A stretch of DNA of 64,000 nt from Chitinophaga arvensicola (GTDB lineage Bacteria; Bacteroidota; Bacteroidia; Chitinophagales; Chitinophagaceae): assembly GCF_900110835.1 (NCBI RefSeq), contig NZ_FOJG01000001.1:2697499-2761498 (forward strand), given 5' to 3'. A program made the position numbers and the translations under genes. Shown here piece by piece: positions 9,428-18,411 of the stretch. The stretch's first letter is position 1. The number at the start of each line of letters is the position of its first letter. The notes under the pieces are model-generated. The model did no database searches, was not told the DNA's origin, and saw only the letters and a program-made list of their open reading frames with translations.

Positions 9428-10039
9428 TTAATTGCGGAGTGCTACTACCGTATCGATGTTGTTCACCTGTATCCTCACACTATCTTTCCCCGTTTTTATC
9501 AGCTTTAGCAAACGTGGCGGCGCCTGCGGTGTCACTATATCAGGCGTTACTTTCTCAAATAACCCGTATTTATCTTCTACCAGGCTATAAACCGGGTAAC
9601 TCGATAAGATGCCCGTGCTTTTTGTTTGCAGGGCATAGTCATTGTCTATTTCATAGCGGTGAAAATCGCTGTCAGACAACAGGGTAATGGTGGCCACCAG
9701 TGTCATGGTGCGCAGCGGCGGCAGGAGTAAACCCAGCAACAGCAGGAACGGAAACCCAAAAAATGCCAGGAGGTAGGCATAACGGGCGTCGTTATCCGGT
9801 TTGGTGAGGCCATACAGCAGCATGCCGGTACCGGCGTACAAACTGAAAAATATCCGCTCTGTCTGGGTTCCTTTGAATCCGTAGTTATTCAGCATCAGCA
9901 GCAGGCAGATGATGGCTATACAGCCAAATACCAGGTGCAGGTACCAGAGCAGGGCCTGTATTTCAGGCGCTTTGGCTTTCTTGATTTTACAGGAAAGGGC
10001 GGCTAAAAAGCATAAGGTCAGGATAGTGATGGTAATCAT
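9428..10039 (-). CDS. Small integral membrane protein of unknown function
   Basis: I do not recognise this family. The 203-residue product has about four hydrophobic segments in its first 125 residues: 2-17, roughly 30-50, 65-80 with GTGMLLYGL, and 88-120 with FFGFPFLLLLGLLLPPL. A polar C-terminal tail of about 80 residues is rich in charged and hydroxyl residues. The N-terminus could also be read as a signal anchor. It is monocistronic, convergent with the thiolase and divergent from pdhB. No catalytic motif is visible. Confidence 0.75.
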   Translation of the reverse strand: MITITILTLCFLAALSCKIKKAKAPEIQALLWYLHLVFGCIAIICLLLMLNNYGFKGTQTERIFFSLYAGTGMLLYGLTKPDNDARYAYLLAFFGFPFLLLLGLLLPPLRTMTLVATITLLSDSDFHRYEIDNDYALQTKSTGILSSYPVYSLVEDKYGLFEKVTPDIVTPQAPPRLLKLIKTGKDSVRIQVNNIDTVVALRN

Positions 10040-10185
10040 GTCAGTGGACAGAATTGTTGGCAGGTCTCAATAAAGTTTAAAATATAAATATATGTATTTA
10101 ATTTAATTAATCACCATCAGAGTGACTGTCAGCGGGATAATAATTATTAATCCGACGTTTGCTTTGCTTTTTCGTTAACAAACAA

Positions 10186-10193
10186 TATTTTTG
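10186..10193 (+). promoter_or_regulatory. Promoter -7 element (TATTTTTG) of pdhB
   Basis: TATTTTTG matches TAnnTTTG and lies 45 bases before the pdhB ATG in an AT-rich intergenic region. Two TTTG boxes stand about 10-18 bases upstream, closer than the normal -33 spacing. Confidence 0.45.
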
Positions 10194-10238
10194 CCCTGCC
10201 TTTCGATAAAGGCATTTAAACTTTCAATTAAGAATAGC

Positions 10239-11222
10239 ATGCGTCAGATAGCTTTCAGACAAGCCTTAAGAGAAGCCCTGCAGGAGGAATTTCGCCGTGA
10301 TGAACGGGTATTCCTTATGGGGGAGGAAGTAGCCGAATACAATGGTGCTTATAAAGTGAGCCAGGGAATGCTGGATGAGTTTGGTCCAAAACGCGTTATT
10401 GATACGCCGATCGCTGAACTTGGATTTACTGCTATCGGAGTAGGTGCTGCTCAGAACGGCCTGCGTCCGGTGCTTGAATTCATGACCTGGAACTTCGCTG
10501 TACTGGCCCTGGATCAGATCCTTAATACTGCCTCCAAAATGCTCGCGATGAGTGGTGGACAGGTGGGTTGCCCGATTGTTTTCCGTGGACCTAATGGTTC
10601 TGCCGGACAGCTGGGTGCTCAGCACTCTACTGCTTTCGAAAGCTACTATGCCAATATCCCCGGACTGAAAGTAATATCAGTTTCTAACCCTTATGATGCA
10701 AAAGGTTTGCTCAAAGCGGCTATCCGCGACGACGATCCGGTTGTTTTCATGGAAAGTGAGTTGATGTATGGTGATATGGGTGAAGTACCTGAAGAAGAAT
10801 ATATCATTCCAATCGGTAAAGCAGATATCAAACGTGCTGGTAAAGATGTAACCATCGTATCTTTCAACAAAATGATGAAAGTAGCCCTGGGTGCAGCAGA
10901 AGAACTGGCAAAAGAAGGTATCGAAGCAGAAGTAATCGATTTGCGTACTATCCGTCCGCTCGATTGGTTCACCATCCTGGAATCAGTAAAGAAAACCAAC
11001 CGCCTGGTAATCGTTGAAGAACAATGGCCATTTGCCAGCATCTCTTCCGAAATCAGCTACCGTATCCAGAAGGAAGGTTTCGACTACCTGGATGCACCTA
11101 TCCGCCGTATCACTGCACAGGATGCTCCTATGCACTACGCGCCAAACCTGGTGAAATTATACCTGCCGGATATTGAGCGTACCGTGAAACTGGTGAAAGA
11201 AGTAATGTACATGAAGAAATAG
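10239..11222 (+). CDS. pdhB: Pyruvate dehydrogenase E1 component, beta subunit
   Basis: E1-beta pairs with E1-alpha to decarboxylate pyruvate with thiamine diphosphate and pass the acetyl group to lipoyl-E2. The ATG at 10239 gives 327 residues, the usual length, beginning [14 protein letters not shown]; an upstream in-frame codon at 10191 would add 16 residues not seen in the family and would overlap the promoter box. Visible features are the E1-beta [17 protein letters not shown] segment, the transketolase pyrimidine-domain region around [14 protein letters not shown], and the C-terminal transketolase domain ([29 protein letters not shown]). The E1-alpha and E2 genes are not next to it. It ends in a very strong hairpin. 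Confidence 0.94.
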   Translation: MRQIAFRQALREALQEEFRRDERVFLMGEEVAEYNGAYKVSQGMLDEFGPKRVIDTPIAELGFTAIGVGAAQNGLRPVLEFMTWNFAVLALDQILNTASKMLAMSGGQVGCPIVFRGPNGSAGQLGAQHSTAFESYYANIPGLKVISVSNPYDAKGLLKAAIRDDDPVVFMESELMYGDMGEVPEEEYIIPIGKADIKRAGKDVTIVSFNKMMKVALGAAEELAKEGIEAEVIDLRTIRPLDWFTILESVKKTNRLVIVEEQWPFASISSEISYRIQKEGFDYLDAPIRRITAQDAPMHYAPNLVKLYLPDIERTVKLVKEVMYMKK

Positions 11223-11230
11223 CAATAGCT

Positions 11231-11285
11231 ATCATATAAAACAGAAAAGCCGTCTGCATAAGACGGCTTTTCTGTTTTATATGAT
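11231..11285 (+). terminator. Perfect 25-bp terminator hairpin after pdhB
   Basis: Bases 11231-11255 are the exact reverse complement of 11261-11285, with a 5-base loop GCATA. The GC-rich top (GCCGTCT/AGACGGC) is flanked by A-run and T-run, giving a classical intrinsic terminator whose stem continues through the A/U tracts. It starts eight bases after the pdhB stop. The symmetrical A and T runs would let it act on both strands, although only the plus strand has a gene entering it. Confidence 0.9.
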
Positions 11286-11352
11286 ACTGTAAAACGCATG
11301 GATTATTTTGTTAATTTTATCCCCATCTTACAATTTTACCTATACCCGTGTA

Positions 11353-14300
11353 ATGAAAGTTTATCCCAATCAACTACTAATCGTATTATCATTTTTTATT
11401 CCATCCGTACTGGCAGCACAAGGCAAAATGAATTTTTTTGCAGATACTGTTTGGCAAAGTGTCTGCGGCCCGGCCAATATTGCAAAACTGGATAAGCAAT
11501 TCCTGTACATTGGCTCCTCTGCCTTCGATACAAAGGAACAGGCTCCGAATCAGCCCATACCAGTGCTTCTCAAACTGGACACAGCTGGTAATACTATCTG
11601 GACGTATACCCCGAATAAAGAAATTGACAGCGACGAACGTAATTCAGCAGGAGGGTCTGCCTATAATGACGCCGTTTTCATAGATATCCATGTAGACAGT
11701 AATGACGTATTTGTTCAACGATATGCCAGTCATGCCGGATTACTGGAACTGTTATCGGTCAATAATACCACCGGAGAATTGAATTGGAGAAAGGAGGTAC
11801 CCGATGCCCGCGATATCCAGATGGCCAATGCTACCCAGTTAGCTTACAGCTATATCAATGATAACGTGTATGTATATGAACTGGCAGACCGGACAACAGG
11901 TAAAACTACCTTCTCTAGGTCATTTCCCTCCAAAATGAACTTCAAAAATGATCAGGACCATTCCGTTTACTTTTTTAAGGAAGATAGCATTTTTAAATAT
12001 GACTCCCCTTTACTGGATAAGCTGGTGTGGAGTGCACGTATCCCATATAATGTCACTATTACCACGGTCGACCCCCGGGACGACGGATACCTCTATTTCT
12101 TTGGTGATCATGGGAACGTGTTTGCTGGCAGGGTCAGTAAAAGTAGCGGCACAATTGGCTGGATCGCCAGGTCAGACAAAATGGATCTGAATATAGTGAG
12201 TAGTTATCAGCTGAATAACGATTTCATATATGTAGCAGGAAGACATGCACATGTGGGAAATGTTTACACCGCCTATCAGTTGATGAAAATAGAACGGCTG
12301 TCCGGAAAAGTCATTTGGGATAAGGAATATAATGCCTCAGGACAGGAGCAAAGCACATTAGGGGGGGCCTATATGGGGATCAGCTCCATTGATATAGATA
12401 ATCTGGGAAATGTGTTTGCCAGCGGTTTCGAGGCGGCCAATGATTTGGGAACCGGTCGATGGACTGTATTGAAATTTAATCCGGCCGGCATATTGGAGTA
12501 CAAAAATGTAGTATCCGACGGTACGCCGTACCCCGGTGATGATGCAGGCATTTTAACTTTCGTAAAAAATAACAACGTTTTTCATATTGGTAACCTGAAT
12601 AAAAACGGGCAGGTACAATGCTATTTGCTGGCCGCCGATACCGGGAAGAATTTCCAGCCCTATACCAAAAAACCGGGAAAGGCCGGTTTCCAGTATGCAA
12701 GTACGGTGAAATCGATGCTGACTTTCTCTTCTTCAAAATATGTTGTATTCAAACAAACAGGTAACCGCGCTATCGTAGAATTAAAAAACGCCGCAGATAA
12801 CAGTTTGATCTGGTCAAAAAAAATCGGGACAAATGTGTATACTGCTGCAGATAAATTATGCATTACCGCTGATAAGCAGATTGCTCTTACCACCCTTACG
12901 CATACGCCCTATAAAATGAAATTCGATTATCACCGGAAACCGGACAGTATCAATTTTATTAAATTGGATTCTACCGGAAAACAGGTGTCGGAAAAGAAGT
13001 TCTATATAGGCGACCGCACGGATTTTAAATCCGTGCAATTATATCCCAGCCCGGATACCAATACGGTGCTGTTGTTCTCACAAGTAAGTATGTACGCAAC
13101 GCCTATGCAACTTCACCTCTTTAATGTGGATAAAGCAACCGAAAAACCTGGTACCGGAAATGGCTATATGAGAAGTACATATGCCCCTGTTCCAGGTCAG
13201 CAACAACTGTTGCTGCCAAACGCCAAAGATTCAACCCTTCATTTCATATATTTTGAGAATGACCCTCCTTCCACATCAATGGCGCAATACGGTATTTATA
13301 CTTTTAAAACAGCTGGATACGGCGCAGGTTTCGAACAACCTTTTTTCAAATTGACCCATGAAAATTTCCAGGCACATAACCTGATTAAAGGAGATAGTAA
13401 CGCCGTTATTATTTTAGCCAGAGATTACAGGAATCAATATTTTGTCAAGCGGTACAGTCTCAGCGGATTGAATACCGTATGGACCAATGCACTCAGTAAC
13501 GGTATCACCATTAATATGGGCAGCCTGTCAGGAGGTAACATTTACGGAACAGGTACCCATGATGAAAAACTCTTTATCCAGCAATTGAGGCACCAGGATG
13601 GCGCAGAAAACTGGAGAAAAGAATTGACGCCTCCTGCTGCCAATCAGTATTATGTGCCATTGGATCAGCAGTTTAACAAGGAGAAGCAACAATATGTTAT
13701 ATGTGGTTATATTGCTGATACCACCACTTTCCCCTTGAAGCAACGGCCTTTTTATCTGATCCTGGATGCTGCCGGGAAAACCATCGATCAATGGACCGGA
13801 ACCCCTGATTATCAGCAACAGAATCAGTTGAATGCGATCGCTATTACCCAATCTGGTCAGACTTTGATCGGAGGAGCTTTATACCAGCTGGCCCAGGGGC
13901 GGGCCGGCGTTATTATAGAAGCCGGCAAGGCAATTTCATCAGGACCGGAAGAGATACTTACTTATTGTGAAGGAGGTAATCTCCGTATGGAGACTGGCAT
14001 TACAGACCAATCCTATCAATGGCAGCAATATTCAGATAATGGTTTTGTGAACATGTTGAATAATGAGCATGTTAGCGGTGTGGATGGGCAGGTGTTACTA
14101 CTGCATAACATTCCTGCAACCTGGCATGATGCCCGGTTCCGTTGCCTGGCCAGCAATGGAAACAGTCATGAGTTCCGGATTAAACTGTCTGACGCTGTAG
14201 CACCTGCTATTTCCATTACCGCTTCTGATAGTATCCTTACTGCTGCGGCCACTTTTACCTTCACTGCGCAGGTCACTAACGCACAAACACCAGCTTATCA

Positions 14301-14712
14301 GTGGAAAGTAAACGGGGTGGAAACGGGTACTGATAACCCGGTTTTTATCAGTTCAACTTTAACCGACAATGCGAAAATACAGGTGGTGGTAACCAGCACA
14401 GGTGCCTGTTCCAGAAAGTTTATTACACCCAGTAATATCATCACCATGCATGCAGCGCAGGTGTCCACTGCTGTCAGTTTATCACCTAATCCGGTTGCCG
14501 GCATGCTGATACTGGATAACCTGCAACTGGCCGATGGATGGCAGACATTGGAAATCCTTAGCCTGAATGGTGAGCGCCGGCTGGTAATAGCTAATGTAAA
14601 GAATCAGACAAAACTCCGTATTCAGGTAGATAAATTGTCGCCAGGTATGTACCTGGTGGTGCTGCGTGGGGATAACGGGAAAAGTAGTACGATCCGGTTT
14701 GTTAAGATATAA
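11353..14712 (+). CDS. Giant secreted protein with beta-propeller-like repeats and T9SS sorting domain
   Basis: The ATG at 11353 gives 1119 residues beginning with a signal peptide (MKVYPNQLLIVLSFFIPSVLAAQG). An ATG-less upstream extension was rejected because it would bury the signal peptide. Residues 30-880 hold repeated short strands of the type LKLDTAGNTIW, LLSVNNTTGELNWRKEV, MKIERLSGKVIWDKEY and LKFNPAGILEYK. This PQQ/SBBP-like 'x-GxxxW' pattern is typical of blade repeats in a beta-propeller. An Ig-like segment follows (YQWKVNG), and residues about 1045-1119 form a T9SS C-terminal sorting domain (SLSPNPVAGMLILDN ... GMYLVVL). It is likely surface-exposed or secreted. Function is unknown; no catalytic residues were identified. 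Confidence 0.88.
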   Translation: MKVYPNQLLIVLSFFIPSVLAAQGKMNFFADTVWQSVCGPANIAKLDKQFLYIGSSAFDTKEQAPNQPIPVLLKLDTAGNTIWTYTPNKEIDSDERNSAGGSAYNDAVFIDIHVDSNDVFVQRYASHAGLLELLSVNNTTGELNWRKEVPDARDIQMANATQLAYSYINDNVYVYELADRTTGKTTFSRSFPSKMNFKNDQDHSVYFFKEDSIFKYDSPLLDKLVWSARIPYNVTITTVDPRDDGYLYFFGDHGNVFAGRVSKSSGTIGWIARSDKMDLNIVSSYQLNNDFIYVAGRHAHVGNVYTAYQLMKIERLSGKVIWDKEYNASGQEQSTLGGAYMGISSIDIDNLGNVFASGFEAANDLGTGRWTVLKFNPAGILEYKNVVSDGTPYPGDDAGILTFVKNNNVFHIGNLNKNGQVQCYLLAADTGKNFQPYTKKPGKAGFQYASTVKSMLTFSSSKYVVFKQTGNRAIVELKNAADNSLIWSKKIGTNVYTAADKLCITADKQIALTTLTHTPYKMKFDYHRKPDSINFIKLDSTGKQVSEKKFYIGDRTDFKSVQLYPSPDTNTVLLFSQVSMYATPMQLHLFNVDKATEKPGTGNGYMRSTYAPVPGQQQLLLPNAKDSTLHFIYFENDPPSTSMAQYGIYTFKTAGYGAGFEQPFFKLTHENFQAHNLIKGDSNAVIILARDYRNQYFVKRYSLSGLNTVWTNALSNGITINMGSLSGGNIYGTGTHDEKLFIQQLRHQDGAENWRKELTPPAANQYYVPLDQQFNKEKQQYVICGYIADTTTFPLKQRPFYLILDAAGKTIDQWTGTPDYQQQNQLNAIAITQSGQTLIGGALYQLAQGRAGVIIEAGKAISSGPEEILTYCEGGNLRMETGITDQSYQWQQYSDNGFVNMLNNEHVSGVDGQVLLLHNIPATWHDARFRCLASNGNSHEFRIKLSDAVAPAISITASDSILTAAATFTFTAQVTNAQTPAYQWKVNGVETGTDNPVFISSTLTDNAKIQVVVTSTGACSRKFITPSNIITMHAAQVSTAVSLSPNPVAGMLILDNLQLADGWQTLEILSLNGERRLVIANVKNQTKLRIQVDKLSPGMYLVVLRGDNGKSSTIRFVKI

Positions 14713-14721
14713 TACCTGGCA

Positions 14722-14777
14722 TATACACATAAAAAAGCCGGCTTTTGTTTTTACAAGCCGGCTTTTTTATGTGTATA
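14722..14777. terminator. Bidirectional terminator between the T9SS gene and cysM
   Basis: Perfect 23-base arms (14722-14744 and 14755-14777) carry a GCCGGC core flanked by A6 and T6, with a 10-base loop. It lies between convergent stops at 14712 and 14785 and offers a T-tract to both strands, so it should stop both transcripts. Confidence 0.88.
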
Positions 14778-14784
14778 AAAGTTG

Positions 14785-15666
14785 TCAGGAGAAAAGATCA
14801 CTCGATAAATACCGGTCGCCCCGGTCGCAGATGATACTAACAATAATGCCACTACGTAGTTCCTGCGATACCCTCACCGCCGCCGCTACGGCGCCGCCAC
14901 TGCTCATACCACAGAATACGGCTTCCTCTTTTGCCAGCCTTTTGGTCATGATACGGGCTTCTTCTTCCGAAATATCCATGATCCGGTCTACCCTGGGCTT
15001 TTCGAATATTTTAGGGAGATATGCCTCCGGCCACTTACGGATGCCGGGAATCTTTGAGCCGTCTGTAGGTTGACAACCAACAATCTGCACAGCAGAATTT
15101 TGTTCCTTCAGAAAGCGGGATACCCCCATGATAGTGCCGGTAGTACCCATCGCACTTACAAAATGTGTTACCTGTCCTTCGGTATCTTTCCATATTTCCG
15201 GACCGGTGGTTTTATAGTGCATGCCGTAATTGTCGGGATTGGCAAACTGGTTCAGCATGAAATAGCCACCCTGTGCTACTTTCTCGTTGGCGTAATCGAT
15301 AGAGCCTTCCATCGATAACTCCCTGGGAGTCAGCGTTACCTTAGCGCCATATACTTCCATCGTGAGCACCCGTTCCCGGGTGGCGTCTGCCGGCATCACC
15401 AGCTCTATTTCCAGTCCGAAAAGACTGGAAATCATCGCCAGTGCAATACCCGTATTACCGCTGGTAGCTTCTATCAGTTTCATACCGGGTTTGATATCGC
15501 CCCTGTCCAGCGCGCCTTTGATCATGCCATAGGCTGCGCGGTCTTTCACACTGCCGGCCGGGTTATTCCCTTCCAGCTTGGCGAAAATTTTAACTGCCGG
15601 ATTAACGGATATTTTTTTTAATTCTACCATCGGCGTATTGCCGATCAGATCTATGATGGAAGCCAT
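14785..15666 (-). CDS. cysM: Cysteine synthase B (O-acetylserine sulfhydrylase)
   Basis: A PLP enzyme that replaces the acetyl group of O-acetylserine with sulfide (CysM types can also use thiosulfate) to make cysteine. The ATG at 15666 gives 293 residues. PLP lysine is Lys41 in NPAGSVKDRAA; the phosphate/substrate loop EATSGNTGIALA and the second loop SAMGTTGTIMG are intact; the end (CDRGDRYLSS) is typical. The length and the SMEGSIDYANE-type region favour CysM over CysK, with moderate certainty. It starts four bases after the stop of the serine acetyltransferase gene, which makes its substrate, so the pair forms a cysteine operon. Confidence 0.93.
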   Translation of the reverse strand: MASIIDLIGNTPMVELKKISVNPAVKIFAKLEGNNPAGSVKDRAAYGMIKGALDRGDIKPGMKLIEATSGNTGIALAMISSLFGLEIELVMPADATRERVLTMEVYGAKVTLTPRELSMEGSIDYANEKVAQGGYFMLNQFANPDNYGMHYKTTGPEIWKDTEGQVTHFVSAMGTTGTIMGVSRFLKEQNSAVQIVGCQPTDGSKIPGIRKWPEAYLPKIFEKPRVDRIMDISEEEARIMTKRLAKEEAVFCGMSSGGAVAAAVRVSQELRSGIIVSIICDRGDRYLSSDLFS

Positions 15667-15670
15667 TGTA

Positions 15671-16483
15671 CTAGTCCTGGTTTGTATCTGAAAATTTATG
15701 TTCTGCTTTGTAATAGATCCGGGAGAAAGGCTCCACACTTTTAATCAGCCACACATTTCCACCTATCACGCTGTGATGACCGATCACCGTATCGCCGCCA
15801 AGGATGGTAGCGCCGGCATAAATCACCACATGCTCTTCAATGGTCGGATGACGCTTGCTCCGCGCCATACTTTTTTCAATGCTCAGCGCACCCAGTGTTA
15901 CACCCTGGTACAGCTTTACATGCGGCCCGATGATGGTGGTTTCCCCGATCACGATACCCGTACCATGATCAATACAACACCATGGCGCTATCACTGCTCC
16001 CGGATGAATATCCACTCCCGTGCGGGAATGCGCGAGTTCCGTAATCATGCGGGGTAATACCGGTATCTTCAACTGGTGTAATGCATGCGCAATGCGGTAA
16101 AAAGCAATGGCATAAAACCCGGGATAGGCACGGATTACCTCGTATAAACAAGACGCTGCCGGATCGCCCTGGTAAATAGCGGCAGCATCTTTGGTCAGTT
16201 CATCATAGATCACCGGGACTTTATCTATAAAGTTCCGGCTCAGGGATACTGCATTGACCGGCAATTGCCGCTCCATAGATTGCAGTAGTTGCTGCAACTG
16301 GGCTTCCAGCTGATGACTGTATTGCTCCAGTGCAACAGGATCGGCTATCACCTGTCCGGTGTGTTCAGGGAATAACCAGTTTAACAGGTTGCTGACAAAG
16401 TCATCTACTGCACCGGTTGCAGGATAAGCATTTGCCGCTGCCAGCTGGTGCCGCCGCTTCAACTCTTCCAGAAAATCATTCAT
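15671..16483 (-). CDS. cysE: Serine O-acetyltransferase
   Basis: Acetylates L-serine with acetyl-CoA, the committed step to cysteine. The 270 residues have an N-terminal helical domain (1-150) and a C-terminal left-handed beta-helix built of hexapeptide repeats (GVDIHPGAVIAPWCCIDHGTGIVIGETTIIG and onward). The catalytic histidine-aspartate region DIHPGA and IDHGTG is visible. The C-terminal tail (EHKFSDTNQD) lacks the terminal isoleucine that binds cysteine synthase in enterobacteria, so complex formation of that type is not obvious. It lies directly upstream of cysM in the same operon. Confidence 0.93.
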   Translation of the reverse strand: MNDFLEELKRRHQLAAANAYPATGAVDDFVSNLLNWLFPEHTGQVIADPVALEQYSHQLEAQLQQLLQSMERQLPVNAVSLSRNFIDKVPVIYDELTKDAAAIYQGDPAASCLYEVIRAYPGFYAIAFYRIAHALHQLKIPVLPRMITELAHSRTGVDIHPGAVIAPWCCIDHGTGIVIGETTIIGPHVKLYQGVTLGALSIEKSMARSKRHPTIEEHVVIYAGATILGGDTVIGHHSVIGGNVWLIKSVEPFSRIYYKAEHKFSDTNQD

Positions 16484-16573
16484 ATGCGGATCGAATTACA
16501 GGTATATTGGCACTTTTATAGTTGCTGAAATTACGCATAAATCCTGTAAAGTTAGTAGACTGTTTGCTTATTG

Positions 16574-17122
16574 TCAAGCCTTCCTTTCCGCCCATATATA
16601 GGCTCCTTCCATTAATATATCAAATACAGGATCTTTGATATCGTAATAGGCATCTGCATTATCCGGGAAATATTTTGCCAGCTGCTGCTTCACTTCCGCA
16701 TAAGCTGCCGCCGCATGCGGATGCGTGCGCAGATAATCCCGGCACAGCAACGCATACTGCTGGTTAAACCTCCCGGCCACCCGCACATGCAGGTTCACCC
16801 GGGGATGAGCGTTGAAATAAAAATGCTTTTCCAGTTCCTCCACCGCCAGATCATCCCTGCCCGGCGGACGATGATCCGTCAGGTGTAATTTACGTTGATA
16901 CCCCAGTTGTTCCAGCGCAGTTTGCAAAGGCGCTTCCAGCGAAGCTACCGTTACCTGGATGTCAATTACATCTTTGGCAGGCAGGCCCGGCACACTGGTA
17001 GAACCAATGTGATCAACAGCCAGCGCGTATTCTCCGATAGCCTCCTGCAATTGTGTCGCCAATCCATTGAATATTTCCGGCCATTGCACGTTATAGGGTA
17101 ATATCTCAATTGTTTCTGACAT
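16574..17122 (-). CDS. GrpB/UPF0157 family nucleotidyltransferase-fold protein
   Basis: A 182-residue cytosolic protein of the GrpB (UPF0157) family, whose members have a nucleotidyltransferase-like fold; the reaction is not established for this group. The signature runs from residue 35: VDHIGSTSVPGLPAKDVIDIQV, split by the invariant HxGSTS and the acidic D-x-D pair. A second typical stretch is ARVNLHVR-like (HPRVNLHVRVAG) followed by RDYLRTHP. Some relatives are fused to dephospho-CoA kinase, but nothing here suggests that. It is monocistronic and divergent from the response regulator gene. Confidence 0.85.
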   Translation of the reverse strand: MSETIEILPYNVQWPEIFNGLATQLQEAIGEYALAVDHIGSTSVPGLPAKDVIDIQVTVASLEAPLQTALEQLGYQRKLHLTDHRPPGRDDLAVEELEKHFYFNAHPRVNLHVRVAGRFNQQYALLCRDYLRTHPHAAAAYAEVKQQLAKYFPDNADAYYDIKDPVFDILMEGAYIWAERKA

Positions 17123-17166
17123 GTTAAATGATCACTGATATAATGCAATTTTAAGGGATTAATCTT

Positions 17167-17174
17167 TATTTTTG
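17167..17174 (+). promoter_or_regulatory. Promoter -7 element (TATTTTTG) of the response-regulator operon
   Basis: TATTTTTG matches TAnnTTTG and lies 51 bases upstream of the response-regulator ATG, inside the gap shared with the divergent grpB-family gene. Confidence 0.45.
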
Positions 17175-17225
17175 CCCGTTGTATAAAAGGCAGGTATTGC
17201 CGGTCATACATAACTAAACCTGATT

Positions 17226-18410
17226 ATGGCTAACATTTTAATAATAGACGACGAAAAAAGTATCCGTAAAACACTCTCGGAAATTCTAAGTTATGAAGGG
17301 TATAAGGTAGAAGAGGCCGCCGACGGCGTAGAAGGATTTAAAATGTTCCAGGCAAAGTCATATGATGCCGTGCTTTGCGACATCAAAATGCCCAAAATGG
17401 ACGGACTGGAGTTCCTGGAGAAAGCCCGCGAAGTAAATGGCGATGTTCCCATTATCATGGTTTCCGGCCATGGTAATATCGATACAGCAGTAGATGCCGT
17501 GAAAAAAGGCGCCTACGATTATATTTCCAAACCACCGGATCTGAACCGCTTACTGATCACACTGCGGAATGCGCTGGATAAAACTACCCTGGTTACCGAA
17601 ACTAAAACCCTGCGTCGCAAGGTGAATAAGGTACCGGAAATGATAGGACAATCCCAGCCAATTCTGAAAATCAAAGAAACAATAGAAAAAGTAGCTCCTA
17701 CCGATGCCCGCGTGCTGGTTACCGGCGATAACGGCGTAGGAAAGGAACTGGTGGCCAGATGGCTGCACGAACGTAGTAACCGCGCTGCCGGCCCTATGGT
17801 GGAAGTAAACTGTGCGGCTATCCCGGGAGAACTGATTGAAAGTGAGCTGTTCGGCCACGAAAAAGGCTCCTTTACATCTGCCGTGAAACAGCGCATCGGT
17901 AAATTCGAACAAGCCAGCGGAGGTACCCTTTTCCTGGATGAAATCGGCGATATGAGCCTCAGCGCCCAGGCAAAAGTATTACGCGCTTTACAGGAAGGCA
18001 AAATCACCCGCGTGGGCGGCGATAAGGAAATCAGCGTGGATGTACGTGTAGTAGCCGCTACCAATAAAGATCTCCTCCAGGAAGTAGAAAGTAAAAACTT
18101 CCGCCTCGATCTCTATCACCGGTTAAGCGTAATCCTGATCCATGTGCCTTCCCTGAACGATCGCCGCGAAGATGTACCATTACTGGTAGATAGCTTCCTC
18201 GACAGCGTTTGTAATGAATACGGTATCTCCCGTAAAGCCATCGATAAAGACGCTATGAAAGCGCTGCAAAACCATAACTGGACCGGTAATATCCGTGAAC
18301 TCCGGAACGTGGTGGAAAGACTTGTCATCTTATCCGGTAAGACCATTACTGTGGAAGATGTAGACGATTTTGTAGTGCCTGCCCGCGATAAGAAGAAAAT
18401 AAGCTCTTAA
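17226..18410 (+). CDS. NtrC-family response regulator lacking a DNA-binding domain
   Basis: A 394-residue protein with an N-terminal receiver domain (acidic pocket DDE at 8-10, phospho-acceptor Asp52 in CDIKMP, Lys102) joined to an AAA+ sigma-54-interaction domain (about 140-365). Walker A is GDNGVGKE and Walker B is GGTLFLDEIGDM, with arginine fingers in the LYHRLSV region. Two features are odd. The sigma-54-contacting loop, normally GAFTGA, reads GSFTSA. The protein also ends about 25 residues after NIRELRNVVERLVIL, with no Fis-type helix-turn-helix. It could act from solution like Helicobacter FlgR, or serve a role not involving sigma-54. No histidine kinase is adjacent. A hydrolase gene starts two bases after the stop. 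Confidence 0.9.
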   Translation: MANILIIDDEKSIRKTLSEILSYEGYKVEEAADGVEGFKMFQAKSYDAVLCDIKMPKMDGLEFLEKAREVNGDVPIIMVSGHGNIDTAVDAVKKGAYDYISKPPDLNRLLITLRNALDKTTLVTETKTLRRKVNKVPEMIGQSQPILKIKETIEKVAPTDARVLVTGDNGVGKELVARWLHERSNRAAGPMVEVNCAAIPGELIESELFGHEKGSFTSAVKQRIGKFEQASGGTLFLDEIGDMSLSAQAKVLRALQEGKITRVGGDKEISVDVRVVAATNKDLLQEVESKNFRLDLYHRLSVILIHVPSLNDRREDVPLLVDSFLDSVCNEYGISRKAIDKDAMKALQNHNWTGNIRELRNVVERLVILSGKTITVEDVDDFVVPARDKKKISS

Positions 18411-18411
18411 C

